Below, in pieces: positions 22,560 to 34,855 of a stretch of 64,000 bases of DNA. The first letter of the stretch is position 1, and each line of letters starts with the position of its first letter. Both the position numbers and the translations under genes were made by a program. The stretch is from the NCBI RefSeq assembly GCF_009727055.1, contig NC_052353.1:47713348-47777347 (forward strand), read 5' to 3'. Under the pieces are notes generated by a model, which made no database searches, was not told the origin of the DNA, and was given only the letters and a program-made list of their open reading frames with translations. This stretch comes from Benincasa hispida. Taxonomy: Eukaryota > Streptophyta > Magnoliopsida > Cucurbitales > Cucurbitaceae.

Positions 22560-23911
22560 ATAATGCCTATATCATGGGGAGTTAATAATATTATATTAAT
22601 TATAATATTACTAAATTATTAGTTAATTAACTCTTAATTAATCAATCATATAATATAGATTTTAATCACATTAAAATGCACATCTCTCTTATAACCTATA
22701 GTTTTAACATGAATCTATTCATATTATTTTTTTAACCTATAATATTGATATGAATCTTATTCATATAACTTATATTTGAATCTTATTCAAATATTCATTT
22801 CTCACATATTATATAGTTTTAATTATAAATCATATTTATAATTAGCTATATACTATATTAAATAGACATTATACTCTATATTAATCACATAAGTACTTTT
22901 AATTCTCTTAATTAATTTGAATAATTTGAACTACTCCAAAAACATTAATTCCTTGTTTTATCCTTAATGAGCTAACAATAGGACCTTATGAACCTACAGA
23001 TTAGAAGCTCAAATAATATGAGATTAATTAATTAAACTCTTTAATTAAATTAATCACCATTTATAAATTATCGACACTTCACTAAAGACCGATAGCTGCA
23101 CTTTTTGCACTATAGATATATTGTTATGTTCACAGATATAACCAATCGATAGTAAGTCGACCCTTTACGAATTGCTCTTAATTATAGGTGGATAAAATTA
23201 TCGTTTTACCCATATAATTACATCTAACTCCTTAAATCTCACCAATCCTCTAATTAACAACCTGTTTATGTCCTACCATAAATAAGACCCTTTTGCACCA
23301 ATGAGAGGGATGAGCCCCATTGTTCAAGACTCGAAGTCAACACTTAAGGGAGCAATTCATCTACTTGCCTTAAAGACGGAAATGAGTGAATTTCATTTTG
23401 TGTAGTTATGTTCCCAACTTCCTACTCGGACAAATCTCCAAAATGGCATTAATTCGTCAAATCTTGCCACTCTCATCCATACAGATCAAAGGACTGCCTT
23501 CATAGACATGGGTTTATAAATTACTCGGGATTGAGGTAGAGTTACCTATGGTCATCCTATGAATTTTTAATCTCTTCAGTCAACGGTATTATAAAGAGAG
23601 ATTAATTGTTTCGAGGTTCGGTCTTATACAAACTTTTTGTATAGGATACCTCTACTCGCATGTCTCCACATGAACGATTAGAATCAAATCGTTTGTAATA
23701 CTTTACAATTGTACGCAAACTATCCATATACTACAAACCATTTATGTTATTACTTAAACATGATCCATCTGCATGTCAAATACATACATGTTTAAGTTAC
23801 ATAAAATAACATTGGGTCTTTCTTTAATGGATTATTGCATATATAAAATAATTAACCATTATATCAAATAACATATAACTACAAGGCTTTATGATATACA
23901 TCCCAATATCA
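22560..23911 (-). mobile_element. LTR fragment, copy C of the TGTTGG family
   Basis: It ends (minus-strand start) near TGATATTGGGATGTATATCA at 23911. Shared blocks with copies A, B and D include TTAAGGGAGCAATTCATCTA, GGTCTTATACAAACT, TCTCCACATGAACGA and CATGATCCATCTGCATGTC. The left part (22560-22960) is AT-rich and more diverged. No coding sequence. Confidence 0.6.
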
Positions 23912-24553
23912 ATAGTATATAACTCACGATTTAAATCCATTTTAAGTATAATATTGTTATATTAGTAGTATACCAATACTCATTCAAAATTCAATTTCAA
24001 GTATATATTATTAGTGCATGAATAGTTATAGATAGACACTTATTTAAAATTCATTTGAAGTATAAATTAGTTTACCAATATTGTAACACCCCAAATATAT
24101 ATATATATATATATAGATATATTTTTTTTTTGTGTAATTTTCAGTAATTTCTTTTAAATATTGAGGGCATTTTTTGGAATTTTGGAAGTCAAGTGTAGTT
24201 TGCGGAATCTAATTTTTGGCATTGAATTTATTCAATTTAGAAATTAATGACAGGAATTAATTTCATTTTGAGAAGGAAATGAATTTAATAGTATAAAATG
24301 GAAAAGGAAAGGAACAAAATAAAGTTTATTTTATTTCCTTTTTTAGTATTAGTTTTATTTATTATTATTAATTATTATTTTCTTTTTATAAAAAATAAAA
24401 AAAAACCTTAAACTCTTCTTCAACCTCACCGCACGCCCCCCCTGAGAAAACCTAGCCGTCGACGACAGCTCAATTTTCCGTCGAACCCGACGCCAACGAG
24501 CGGTCGACGATTCGAAGCCCCCTCAGCGTGCCTACCAGTCAGAGCAGACGCCT

Positions 24554-24655
24554 CGTCCGCTGCGTTCCGCCGAGAGCCCAGATCTAAAGGTGTCCGTTGC
24601 GTTCCGCCGAGAACCTAGATTCGAAGGTGTCCGCTGCGTTCCGCCGAGAGCCACT
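24554..24655 (+). repeat. 37-bp tandem units in the 5' LTR (3 copies)
   Basis: Three imperfect units, each with GTCCGCTGCGTTCCGCCGAG. The 3' LTR has four at 31308-31443. Confidence 0.75.
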
Positions 24656-25508
24656 CGCCCAATTTCTCCAACTTGTTTAGCCGAGCTCCTCTGCATGTCG
24701 CTCGTCCTGTCGATCTCCTCTATCGTCACCTAGCACCGACTGTATGCGAGCACCACTTCAAGCAGCGTCCGCCATCCCAGGTTTTTCGCCGTCGGTTGTT
24801 GTCACCCTGTCATGTCGGGTCTGTCTTGGTCTTTGTCAGATCTGTTGGGGTAAGGTTGTGTCAGTTTGTTTCGTTCTCTTGGCCATTAATATTGTGTTTC
24901 AGTGTTATGACTCGCCTTTGCTGGGTTTTGTTTCAAGCTAAAGTCGTCAAAGAGTTTGGAAGTCAAAGGAGGCACCGTCGAGGAAGGTGGAAGTGATTTT
25001 CATTCTGTGAGTAAGTTCTTGATAGTTTGGATTTGGACCTGAAGGCTTACAATTGTGGTTTCAATTGAAATTTGAGAGTTGTTTTGTTGTAGGATCGCTA
25101 CTTTGGATTTGCCGTTATAGTTTGTGGTCTAATTTTTATCTGTGGAGTATCGACTCGGAGTAAGTAATCTTACTACTGGCACGGGCCAGGAATTAGATGT
25201 ATGCTAGCATGATAAATGAATGTTATGGTAGAATGACAGCATGATAGACTGATAGTATAATATGACCAAACTATGTTCTAGTACGAGATCTGAAATATTT
25301 ATTTGTGCACATAGACACTTGAATGCTAGTATGAGATGGTATGTGATTCCATATGGTTGTATTTGATCTGATGATGTTGAGGTATATGTGTATGTTGTAG
25401 AGCCATGATGTTGAGGTATATATGTATGTTATAGATTCATATAGTGATAATTATGAGGCTGAGACTATGCAAGTGTCCTTACTGATTAGTTAGATGCCCA
25501 TTAGATTT

Positions 25509-25637
25509 TGTGTTTCCTTCGGGATTCACCAGTTTGTGTTTCCTTCAAAATTCACCAGTTTATGTTTCCTTCGAGATTCATCAGTTTTTGTTTCCTTTGG
25601 GATTCACCAGTTTGTGTCTCCTTCGGGATTCACCAGA
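25509..25637 (+). repeat. 26-bp minisatellite in the 5' LTR (5 copies)
   Basis: Five units of the form TGTGTTTCCTTCGGGATTCA plus CCAGTT. The 3' LTR carries six. Confidence 0.9.
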
Positions 25638-26221
25638 GGTAGTTGACATACTTAACTACAGTAGGATAGAACTTAGTCTCCTTTTTATTTCATGTGTATA
25701 TGTGTTTCATGAGGACTAGAGCAGTTTATATGTTTCACCAGAGGTAGGTATCTAAAGGACATAGATGCCTAGCCTGACCCCAGTGGTGGAGTTACTTACT
25801 GAGTATTTTGTATTCATTCTTTCTCATATTGTTGTTTCAGATAAGGGTAAAGATGCACGGGCAATGGACAAGCGGAATTCGTGATCGAGCCACTGTGACT
25901 AGTTTTTAGGCTTCCGCTCATGAAATTTAGAGTTCTTTTCATGTTTCTCTTTACTTTTAGTTTTGATGTTTAAAACTTACTATTAAGAATCGTTTTTCAG
26001 ACTTATTTATTATCCTTTATGATTTACGCTTCCGCTCATGACTTATTACGTAAGTCTAGATAGTCCCTGTGGCCCAGTAACGGATCCCTCATCATCGCCA
26101 GGTACGTCCTACTAATGAAAGTTTCAATGCATATATGAGAACAATGATGTAGTGTTTTAAATGCATGATTTCTCAGAAAGACCCAGAAATAGCTAGTTAA
26201 CGTATGAATTCATGACAGGAC

Positions 26222-27202
26222 ATGGCACCTAAACCTAGAACAAGAAAGACAGTTAGAGAAGAAGTGCAAGCAGAGAGAGCTGAGAGTAGCCAAACTGTTC
26301 CGGCAGCTCCAAATCCGCCTGTGACCCAAATTGATGAAAAGGCAATGGAAGCTAGAATTAGTGAAGTTGTTGCATCTTCTCTAATGGGAAAGCTGCATGA
26401 GCTGATTCGTAGCACGATGGCAGGACAAACTACCCAGACCCAGGCTCAGGAGGAATCGATGCCACCCAAGCAGTTACAACACACCTGACCGCAGGATAGA
26501 GACATGCAGGGCCTGTCTCTTGAGGCTAAACATCTGAGGGATTTCCGGAAGTATGACCCTCGCCCCTTTGATGGATCGTTGGGGGACCCCACCAAGGCAG
26601 AAATGTGGTTGTCATCTATTGAGACAATATTCTATTTTATGAGGTGCCCGGAAGAGCACAAGCTTCAATGCGCAGTTTTCATATTGACTGGTAACGCGGA
26701 AATCTAGTGGCATTCAGCAGAGAAGATGATTGATACTAGTGGGGAGCTTGCTACCTGGAAGCAGTTCAAGGAGCACTTTTATGAGAAGTATTTTTCAGAC
26801 AACAATCGATACAACAAGCAGGCAGAGGCAGCGAGGACAGAGAGATTGAAACAGGGAGTTATGTCGGTAGAGGAGTATGAGCAGGAATTCGATAAACTCT
26901 CTCACTTTGCTCCTGAACTAGTAACCATCGAGGCAGCGAGGACAGAGAGATTCATCCAGGGCCTGAGGAGCGGACTGCAAGGTATTGTGCATGCCTTAGA
27001 CCTCAAGACGTATGCTGCGGCACTAAAGGCCACCGTGAGGATTGATGCTTACTCCCAGGTGGGAGAGGAATACAGGAGGTTGCTCGAGATTGGGACCTCC
27101 GCAGGTCAGAAAAGGAAGGTTGAGCCCAAGGCTCTTGAGCATCAGCAGAGGAACCAGAACACAGTGAGTACTCCTCGTCAGTGGGGACAGCAGGGTTCCT
27201 AA
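26222..27202 (+). pseudogene. Gypsy gag, interrupted
   Basis: One reading frame from ATG 26222 carries gag-like sequence: FRKYDPRPFDGSLGDPTKAE, FVEEYEQEFDKL-type text at 26865-26900 (EEYEQEFDKLSHFAPEL) and ERFIQGLRSGLQGIV. It is broken by stops after residue 88, at 26705-26707 (where Trp is expected before WHSAEKM) and at 27200. A zinc-knuckle remnant follows at 27285-27340 (CGQKEHMSERCPRRN) with its first Cys apparently lost. An 18-base stretch encoding AARTER occurs twice (about 26829 and 26935), probably a small local duplication. No intact gag protein is possible. Confidence 0.85.
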
Positions 27203-27453
27203 GTTGTAACTGACAGGGAAGATAGGTCGATATGTACTATTTGTAGTAGGCGACACTAGGGACATTGCCTAGCCGGTTTTGGGATCTATTTTTGATGTGG
27301 CCAGAAGGAGCATATGTCAGAGAGATGCCCAAGAAGGAACGTGCCTGAGCACAGGGGCCAGCCCATAAGCTCATTTCAGGGGGGCCTGAGTCGTCAGCAG
27401 CAGCAGGGTAGAGTGTTCTCTACCACTCGCGTGAGGCCGAGAAGTCAAGCACA

Positions 27454-30400
27454 GTGGTGATAGGTACGCTTCCCATTTTAGGGCACCATGCTTTCGTTTT
27501 GTTTGTCGCATTCGTTTATATCTGCTGTATTTGTAAGGCATGCCATGTTAAACTCAGAACCTTTACCATTTTCATTTTCCATTTCCACTTCATCAGGAGA
27601 GATCATGTTAACTACAGAAAAGATAAAAGCATTTCAAGTAGAGGTAGTAAATCGCGCATTAGATGTAACCTTGATAATTTTAGATATGCGCAATTTTGAT
27701 GTGATTTTGGACATGGATTGGTTAGTAGCTAATCATGCCAGCATAGATTGCTCTCGTAAGGAGGTCATCTTTAACCCTTCTAAGGAGCCAGGTTTAAGTT
27801 TAAAAGGGTTAGGACTGTAGTCCTATCCAAAGTGATTTCAATATTGAAGGCCAGTAGACTATTTGACCAAGGAGCCTGGGGCTTTATGGCCAATGTGGTG
27901 GACACTAGAGGGACTGAAGTCACCTTGACTTGGAGCCAATAGTGAGGGATTTTTTAGATGTTTTTTCAGAGGATCTTCCCGGACTGCCCCCGCAGCGGGA
28001 GATAGATTTTGCTATTGAGTTGGAGTCAGGCACAACCCTTATTTCGAAGGCTCCATATAGGATGGATTCGGAAGAGTTGAAGGAACTGAAGGTCCAATTG
28101 CAGGAGTTGTTGGACAAGGGTTTCATATGTACTAGTGTATCACCATGGGGTGCACCTATTTTGTTTGTGAAAAAGAAGGATGGATCGTTATGTCTGTGCA
28201 TTGATTACAGAGAGCTGAACAAGGTGACTGTCAAGAAAAAGTATCCCCTTCCTAGGATTGATGATTTGTTTGACCAGTTGCAGAGAGTTACGATATTCTC
28301 TAAGATTGATCTCCGGTCAGGATACCACTAGCTGAGAATAAAGGACAGTGGCATACCCAAGATAGCTTTTCGTTCGAGGTATGGACATTATGAGTTCATA
28401 ATGACGTCGTTTGGTCTATCAAATGCACCAGTAGTGTTCATGGATTTGATGAATAGGGTGTTCAAGGAATTCCTCGAGACCTTTGTGATTGTTTTTATTG
28501 ATGACATTTTGGTTTATTCCAAGACAGAGGCCGAGCATGAGGAGCATTTGCGAAAATTTTTGGAGACGTTAAGGGCGAATAAGTTGTATGCTAAGTTTTC
28601 TATATGTGAATTTTTGTTGAGGCAGGTGTCCTTTCTAGGGCTTGTAGTATCGAAGGAATGTATCTTTGTGGATCCTGCAAAGATTGAGGCAGTTACAAGT
28701 TGGGCTCGTCCAACCATAGTCAGTGTGGTGCGCAATTTCTTGGGGTTAGCATGCTACTATAGACGATTTGTAAAGGACTTCTCTCACATAGCCTCCCCAT
28801 TGACTCAGTTGACCTGAAAAGAAGCAGCATTTGTTTGGAATGAGGCTTGTGAAAATAGTTTCCAAGACCTCAAGCAGAGGTGGTTTCAACCCCAGTTCTT
28901 ATAGTACCGGATGGATCAGGTGGTTTTTTCATTTACAGTGATGCTTCCAAAAAGGGGTTGTGATGCGTATTGATGTAGCAGGGCAGAGTAGTTGCTTATG
29001 CTTCACGTCAGCTAAAGAAACATGAACATAATTATCCCACGCATGACTTGGAGTTAGCAGTAGTGGTTTTTGCTCTCAAGATCTGGAGGCATTACTTATA
29101 TGGAGAGAAGATATAGATCTTCACCGACCACAAGAGTTTAAAGTACTTTTTCACTCAGAAAGAGTTAAACATGAGGCAAAGAAGGTGGTTGGAGCTGGTG
29201 AAGGATTATGACTGTGAAATTTTGTACCACCCGGGAAAAGCAAATGTAGTGGCAGATGCTCTAAGCAGAAAAATGGCTCATTCAGCAGCCTCATTACCAG
29301 ACAGACCCACTTGTGCAGGGAATTGGAAAGGGCAGAGATTGCAGTGACAGTGGGAAGGGTTACAGCACAGTTATCACAGCTGTCAGTGTGACTGAGTCTA
29401 AGGCAGAAGATTATTGATGCGTAGCGAGGCGACCCTTATTTGGAGAGAGAGTTCATAAGGTTGAGTTAGACCAGGATGGCAAATTCTCAGTATCAGAAGA
29501 AAGTGCCCTCCTTTATCAGGGACGTTTGTGCGTGCTAGCAGTTAGTGATATTAAAGATGAGTTATTGGCAGAGGCCCATAATTCCTTATTTTCGATTCAC
29601 CCCGGCAGCACCAAGATGTATCAGGACTTGAAACGTTATTACTGGTGGAATGATATGAAAAGAGAGATTGCACAGTTCGTCAATAAATGCTTGGTGTACC
29701 AGCAGGTGATAGCTCCGAGGCAGAAACCAGCAGGCTTGTTACAGCCATTGAGTGTACCAGAATGGAAGTGGGAGAATGTGTCTATGGACTTCATCGTGTG
29801 ATTGCCACGGACAGTCAAAGGTTTTACTGTATTATGGGTTGTGGTAGACAGACTTACAAAGTTAGAACATTTCATACCTGGGAAGTCCACCTTTTCAGTG
29901 AATAAGTGGGCACAGTTATACTTGAACGAGGTGGTGAGGTTGCACGGAGTGCCTGTGTCCATCGTGTCAGACAGAGACCCTCGTTTCACATCTAATTTCT
30001 AGAAAAGTCTTCAAGCAGCTTTGGGGACCCGGTTAGATTTCAGTACAGCTTTCCACCCACAAACTGATGGGCAGACAGAACAATTGAATCAGATATTGGA
30101 AGACATGTTGCGTGCCTGTGCCATAGAATTTTCAGGATGTTGGGATGCTCACTTGCACTTAATGGAGTTTGCTTATAATAACAGCTACTAATCCACTATT
30201 GGGATGTCACCCTTTAAGGCCCTATATGGGAAGAGTTGCAGGTCCCCTGTGTGTTAGGATGAGGTAGGAGAAAGGAAATTGTTAAGACTTGAATTGGTGT
30301 AGACCACGAATGAGGTAATACAGAAGATCAGGGCTCGTATGCAAACAACTTAGAGTAGACAGAAGAGCTATGCCGATGTAAGACGTAACGACCTGGAATT

Positions 30401-30851
30401 TGAGACTGGTGTGAAAGTGTTCTTAAAAGTGAAATCCATGAAAGGTATTCTGAGGTTTGGCAAGAAGGGGAAGTTGAATCCGAGATTCATTGGACCTTTC
30501 GAGGTCTTAGAGAGAGATGGCCCCGTAGCTTACCGATTGGCATTGCCCTCAGCACTGTCATTAGTTCATAATGTCTTCCATGTTTCGATGTTGAGGAAGT
30601 ATGTGACAGACCCATCCCATGTAGTTGACTACGAGCCCTTACAGTTGAATGACAACTTGAGCTACGAGGAGAAGCCTATAGAGATCCTCGCCAGAGAGGT
30701 AAAGACTTTGCGCCGTCGGGAAATTGCATTTGTGAAGGTCTTGTGGCAGAATCACCAGTTCAATGAGGTTACCTAGGAGCGGGAGGACGAGATGAAGGCT
30801 AGTACCTGGAACTTTTTCAGGAATGAACTTTCGAGGATGGAAGTTCTTTGA
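27454..30851 (+). pseudogene. Gypsy pol: protease, RT, RNase H, integrase, chromodomain-like tail; interrupted
   Basis: Protease remnant 27454-27820 (GHHAFVLF, SHSFIS, VILDMDWLVANHASIDC) in the gag frame; the DSG catalytic triplet between them is missing. Reverse transcriptase 27930-28817 is in another frame, with [31 protein letters not shown] and the catalytic FIDDILVYS intact. RNase H follows at about 28915-29275 ([40 protein letters not shown]). Integrase 29526-30250 has HHCC-type and catalytic segments ([27 protein letters not shown]). The C-terminus 30411-30851 has NPRFIGPFEVLERDGPVAYR and LVHNVFHVSMLRKYV. At least seven in-frame stops interrupt it, at 28329, 28815, 29799, 30000, 30189, 30256 and 30351 (approximate codon starts). 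Confidence 0.9.
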
Positions 30852-31307
30852 GGAGGGAAGAATGTAACACCCCAAATATATTTTTTATTTTTTTGTGTAA
30901 TTTCAGTATTTCCTTTTATTATTGAGCGTATTTTTGGAATTTTGGAAGTCAAGTGTAGTTGCGGAATTTCATTTTTGGCGTTGAATTTATTCAATTTGGA
31001 AATTAATGACAGGAATTAATTCCATTTTGGGAAGGAAATGAATTTAATAGTATAAAGTGGAATAAGGAAAGGAATAAAATAAAGTTTATTTTATTTCCTT
31101 TTTAGTTTTTGTTTTATTATTATTTTTATTATTATTTTTCTTTTTATATAAACAAAACTTAAACTCTTCTTCTTCAACCTCACTGCACGCCCCCCTTGAG
31201 AAAACCTAGCCGTCGATGACAGCTCAGTTTTTCGTCGAACCCGACGCCGACGATCTGTCTGCGATTCGAAGCCCCCTCAGCGCGCCAGCCGGTCAGAGCA
31301 GACGCCT

Positions 31308-31443
31308 CGTCCATTGCGTTCCATCGAGAGCCCAAATCTGAAGGCGTCCGCTGTGTTCCGTCAAGAGCCCAGATCCGAAGGCGTCCGCTGTGTTCCGTCA
31401 AGAGCCCAGATCCGAAGGCGTCCGCTGCGTTCCGTCGAGAGCC
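31308..31443 (+). repeat. 37-bp tandem units in the 3' LTR (4 copies)
   Basis: Units with GCGTCCGCTGTGTTCCGTCA; two adjacent copies appear identical. Confidence 0.8.
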
Positions 31444-32087
31444 GAGACGCTCGCCCAATTTTTCGAGCTCGTCCAGCCGAGCTTCTTTACGCGTCACTCG
31501 TCCGGTCGGTATCCTCTGTCGTTCGCCTAGCACCGATCGTACACAAGCACCACTTCAAGCCGCGTCTGCCACCCCAGGTTTTTCGCCACCGGTTGTCGTC
31601 ACCCTTCCGCGTCGGCTTACAATTGTGGTTTCAATTGAAATTTGAGAGTTGTTTTGTTGTAGGATCGCTACTTTGGATTTGCCGTTATAGTTTGGTGGTC
31701 TAATTTTTATCTGTGGAGTATCGACTCGGAGTAAGTAATCTTACTACTGGAACTGCCCACGGGCCAGGAATTAGATGTATGCTAGCATGATAAATGAATG
31801 TTATGACAGAATGACAGCATGATAGACTGATAGTATAATATGACCAAACTATGTTCTAGTACGAGATCTGAAATATTTATTTGTGCACATAGACACTTGA
31901 ATGCTAGTAATGAGATTGTATGTGATTCCATATGGTTGTATTTGATCTGATGATGTTGAGGTATATGTGTATGTTGTAGAGCCATGATGTTGAGGTATAT
32001 ATGTATGTTATAGATTCATATAGTGATAATTATGAGGCTGAGACTATGCAAGTGTCCTTACTGATTAGTTAGATGCCCATTAGATTT

Positions 32088-32241
32088 TGTGTTTCCTTCG
32101 GGATTCACCAGTTTGTGTTTCCTTCAAAATTCACCAGTTTATGTTTCCTTCGGGATTCATCAGTTTTTGTTTCCTTCGGGATTCACCAGTTTGTGTTTCC
32201 TTCGGGATTCACCAGTTTGTGTCTCCTTCGGGATTCACCAG
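32088..32241 (+). repeat. 26-bp minisatellite in the 3' LTR (6 copies)
   Basis: Six TGTGTTTCCTTCGGGATTCA-type units, one more than in the 5' LTR. Confidence 0.9.
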
Positions 32242-32896
32242 AGGTAGTGGGCATAGTTAACTACAATAGGATAGAACTCAGTCTTCTTTTTGTTTCATGT
32301 GTATATGTGTCCCATGAGGACTAGAGCAGTTTATATGTTTCACCAGAGGTAGGTATCTAGAGGACATAGATGCCTAGCTTGACCCTAGTGGTGGGGTTAC
32401 TTACTGAGTATTTTGTACTCATTCTTTCTCATGTTGTTGTTTCAGGTAAGGGTAGAGATGCATCGACGGAATTCGTGATCGAGCCACTGTGACTAGTTTT
32501 AACGCTTCCGCTCATGAAATTTAGAGTTCTTTTCATGTTTCTCTTAACTTTTAGTTTTGATGTTTAAAACTTGCTATTAAGAATCGTTTTTCAGACTTAT
32601 TTATTATCCTTTATGATTTCCTCCTAATCTTCTGTTTGTTAGCCAATTTTATCTTGATAATTGTATTTTTGTTTTTTATAGGCAAATGCATTAATGGCCT
32701 GTATCTCATTCCAAACATTTCAACTTTGTCATCACCTCAAGTATCTCAAAAACTTTATGGGTTTTCAATAAATCAAGAGTTTTCTTTGTGGCATCATAGT
32801 CTCAGGTCACTCATCTCCTAAAATACTGTAGAATTCTTTATTTCGTCTTGGTTTGTCATTTAGTCAGTCAATTTCAACATGCCCATATATTAGTTG

Positions 32897-33535
32897 TGTT
32901 GGGATTGGTGTCCTAAATCTCTCTTGTATTCTTATAGTTTGTAAACCTTGTATAAACAAATTGTTATTATTAAAATAATTGTTATTTTATGAGCATACAC
33001 TCAATCCAATATCCTAGGTTATTTTATGTAATTGAAACGTGTATGTAGAGACATATAGGTCGGGTACCTTATCCTAGTGATACTACAGATATGACCCGCT
33101 TTATAGATGTTACAAGTGTTGTAAAGTGCTACAAATGATCTAATCCTGATCATTCATGTGGAGACATGTGAGCGGGGTATCTTATACAAAGAGTTTGTAT
33201 AAGACTGAACCACGAAATGACTAGTCTCATTATATAATGTCGTTAATACTAAAGACTTACATTTCACCAAGATGACCATAGATGACATGACCTGAATCCT
33301 GAGTGAGTTGTGAACTCCTATGAAGACGGTCCTTTGATTTGCATGGTTGAGAATGGCCAGATCGCCGATCCAATATGCCTACTATTTTGGGATTTGTCTG
33401 ATTGGGGAGCTAGGAATACAACTACACAAGACAGAATTAACTCGTTCCCTGATGTTAGGGTAAGTAGAAAAATTGCTCCTTAAGGGCTGATTCCGGGGCT
33501 TGAACAATGTGGCCACACCCTCTCTTGGCTACTTG
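32897..33535 (+). mobile_element. LTR fragment, copy D of the TGTTGG family (plus strand)
   Basis: It opens TGTTGGGATTGGTGTCCTAA and contains GGAGACATGTGAGCGGGGTA, CAAAGAGTTTGTATAAGACT, AAGACTTACATTTCACCA and TTGCTCCTTAAGGGC, the same block order as copies A-C but on the opposite strand. It is truncated on the right; no coding region. Confidence 0.65.
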
Positions 33536-34855
33536 TGTTCTTGAGCACTTCTAATTTTTTTTGGCTTGATACAAATGGTAGGACATCTATCCTATTTATA
33601 CTAGTTGGCAGCCTTAAATCTATGGTTAAGATTTTGCCAACAAGTAATATCTCTAGAATATTTAATGGTTACAAATGTCTCTCTAGAATTTTCTTTACAA
33701 TTATACTTTTTTTCATATTTTCTAGATAATTCTTCAATCCACTCCAAGTCTCTCCTACAGGTAAATATTTGCATTAAAGCTTTTTTCATTAAAGAACTAA
33801 ATACTATTTTAAAACTAAAATAATCTTTACACTTTTACATGCATTACTTATTCTCTCTCTATATATATATTTTTGCAAAGGTGTTGTAATTAAGTGTGAG
33901 GTGAGAGAATCGAACCTCAGATCACAAGATTGATAATATTATTAATTGAACTACGTTATTGCTAGCATTAATGATATATATTTTAGTCAACTAATTTATT
34001 GAAATTGAATAAATTAATTAAGTTTAACTTAATAAATTCTATATATTTTCGATTAATTTTTATATAACCGAGTTGGTAACTTTGAAGTATGATTTTTTTT
34101 TCTTTCTAAAAGTAGCTTCCATAAGAGTTATTTGTTTTTTTTGTTTTTTTTTGTAACAACAATCTTATAAAATTGTCAATCTTATTCTTCCATAATAACA
34201 ACAAAAGCATTTGGTGTCTACATTCATATTTTGTCCAATCTAAAAACACTTAATAATAAAATTTCGTTTGATAATTTTTTTTTCAATTTTTTCAATTGGT
34301 AGTGTAAAAAGAAAATAGAAGCATTGAATTAGATGCAACTTAGTTTCTCAAATGAATCATGGTCAAATCTCAACAATCATTAAAGAAACAATTAAATTTG
34401 TCGTTTTATCATTTTATATAATATAAGTTTTTACTTAATTTTTCCAACTATCTAATTTTAATGTATACTAGGGTTTTATGGTTGTTCATACCAATGTCTT
34501 GACCATTTTCAAATCAAATTAATTCTTCAACTGCTAGAAATTTTGTTTCATTTGGATATATGGTGCCAAAATTTCCAATTGTCCTATGAAGATAAACTTA
34601 GAAAAAGCAAGCAAAATGGAAATAAAAAGGTTTAAAAAAATGGCAAAAGATCAGCTTCTTTAGCAAGCAGTAGCCATTGGTAAATTAGTACTAAAAACAC
34701 ATACAATAATACAAGGAGCTAGCCTAAACTAAGAGATAAGAAGAAGGAAAGGGTTTTATAACTTATAAGTTCAAAATGTAGAATAATCTAAAACAAAATG
34801 GGAAATGACATTAATTAACATAAGCAAAAGCAATATTAAAATGGTACATATCTCA
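33536..34855. other. Spacer downstream of STM
   Basis: AT-rich. It includes the tRNA-like remnant at 33885-33965 and presumably the STM 3' UTR near 34740-34855 (inferred from position only). Confidence 0.4.
33885..33965 (-). mobile_element. tRNA-like SINE remnant
   Basis: Minus strand reads AACGTAGTTCAATTA (box A-like), about 35 bases, then GAGGTTCGATTCTCTCACC (box B-like). There is no tRNA fold or CCA context, so it is a SINE head rather than a tRNA gene. Confidence 0.5.

Larger units (their letters stand above)
24082..26025 (+). repeat. 5' LTR of the Gypsy element (homologous part)
   Basis: Homology with the 3' LTR runs from TGTAAC to TTATGATTT at 26025. A further stretch (26026 to about 26215) including CCCTGTGGCCCAGTAACGG may also be LTR, absent from the truncated 3' copy. 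It contains 24819-25043, missing from the 3' LTR. Confidence 0.85.
24082..32619 (+). mobile_element. Ty3/Gypsy chromovirus-like LTR retrotransposon, decayed
   Basis: Both LTRs start TGTAACACCCCAAATATA (24082; 30863). Internal order is gag, protease, reverse transcriptase, RNase H, integrase, then a C-terminal region ending in an EILAREVKTLRRREIAFVKV block typical of plant chromoviruses (Del/Tekay-like by recall). A purine tract (GAGGAGGGAAGAA, 30850-30862) sits just before the 3' LTR. No primer-binding site was recognised. Pol and gag contain many stops, gag and pol are in different frames, and the protease active site is deleted, so the element is not autonomous. The 3' LTR seems truncated at 32619, so no target-site duplication can be shown. 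Confidence 0.9.
30863..32619 (+). repeat. 3' LTR of the Gypsy element
   Basis: Aligned with the 5' LTR from TGTAACACCCC. It lacks about 225 bases corresponding to 24819-25043 (junction near 31614/31615) and stops at TTATGATTT, short of the 5' LTR's further sequence. Confidence 0.85.

Noticed and set aside
31180..31703. 117- and 129-codon frames in GC-rich DNA
   Set aside because: They lie inside the 3' LTR over the 37-bp tandem units; similar frames occur in the 5' LTR. No conserved protein is recognised.
32088..32241. Regular 26-bp repeats resembling a CRISPR array
   Set aside because: Units are contiguous without unique spacers and lie in an LTR of a plant retrotransposon.
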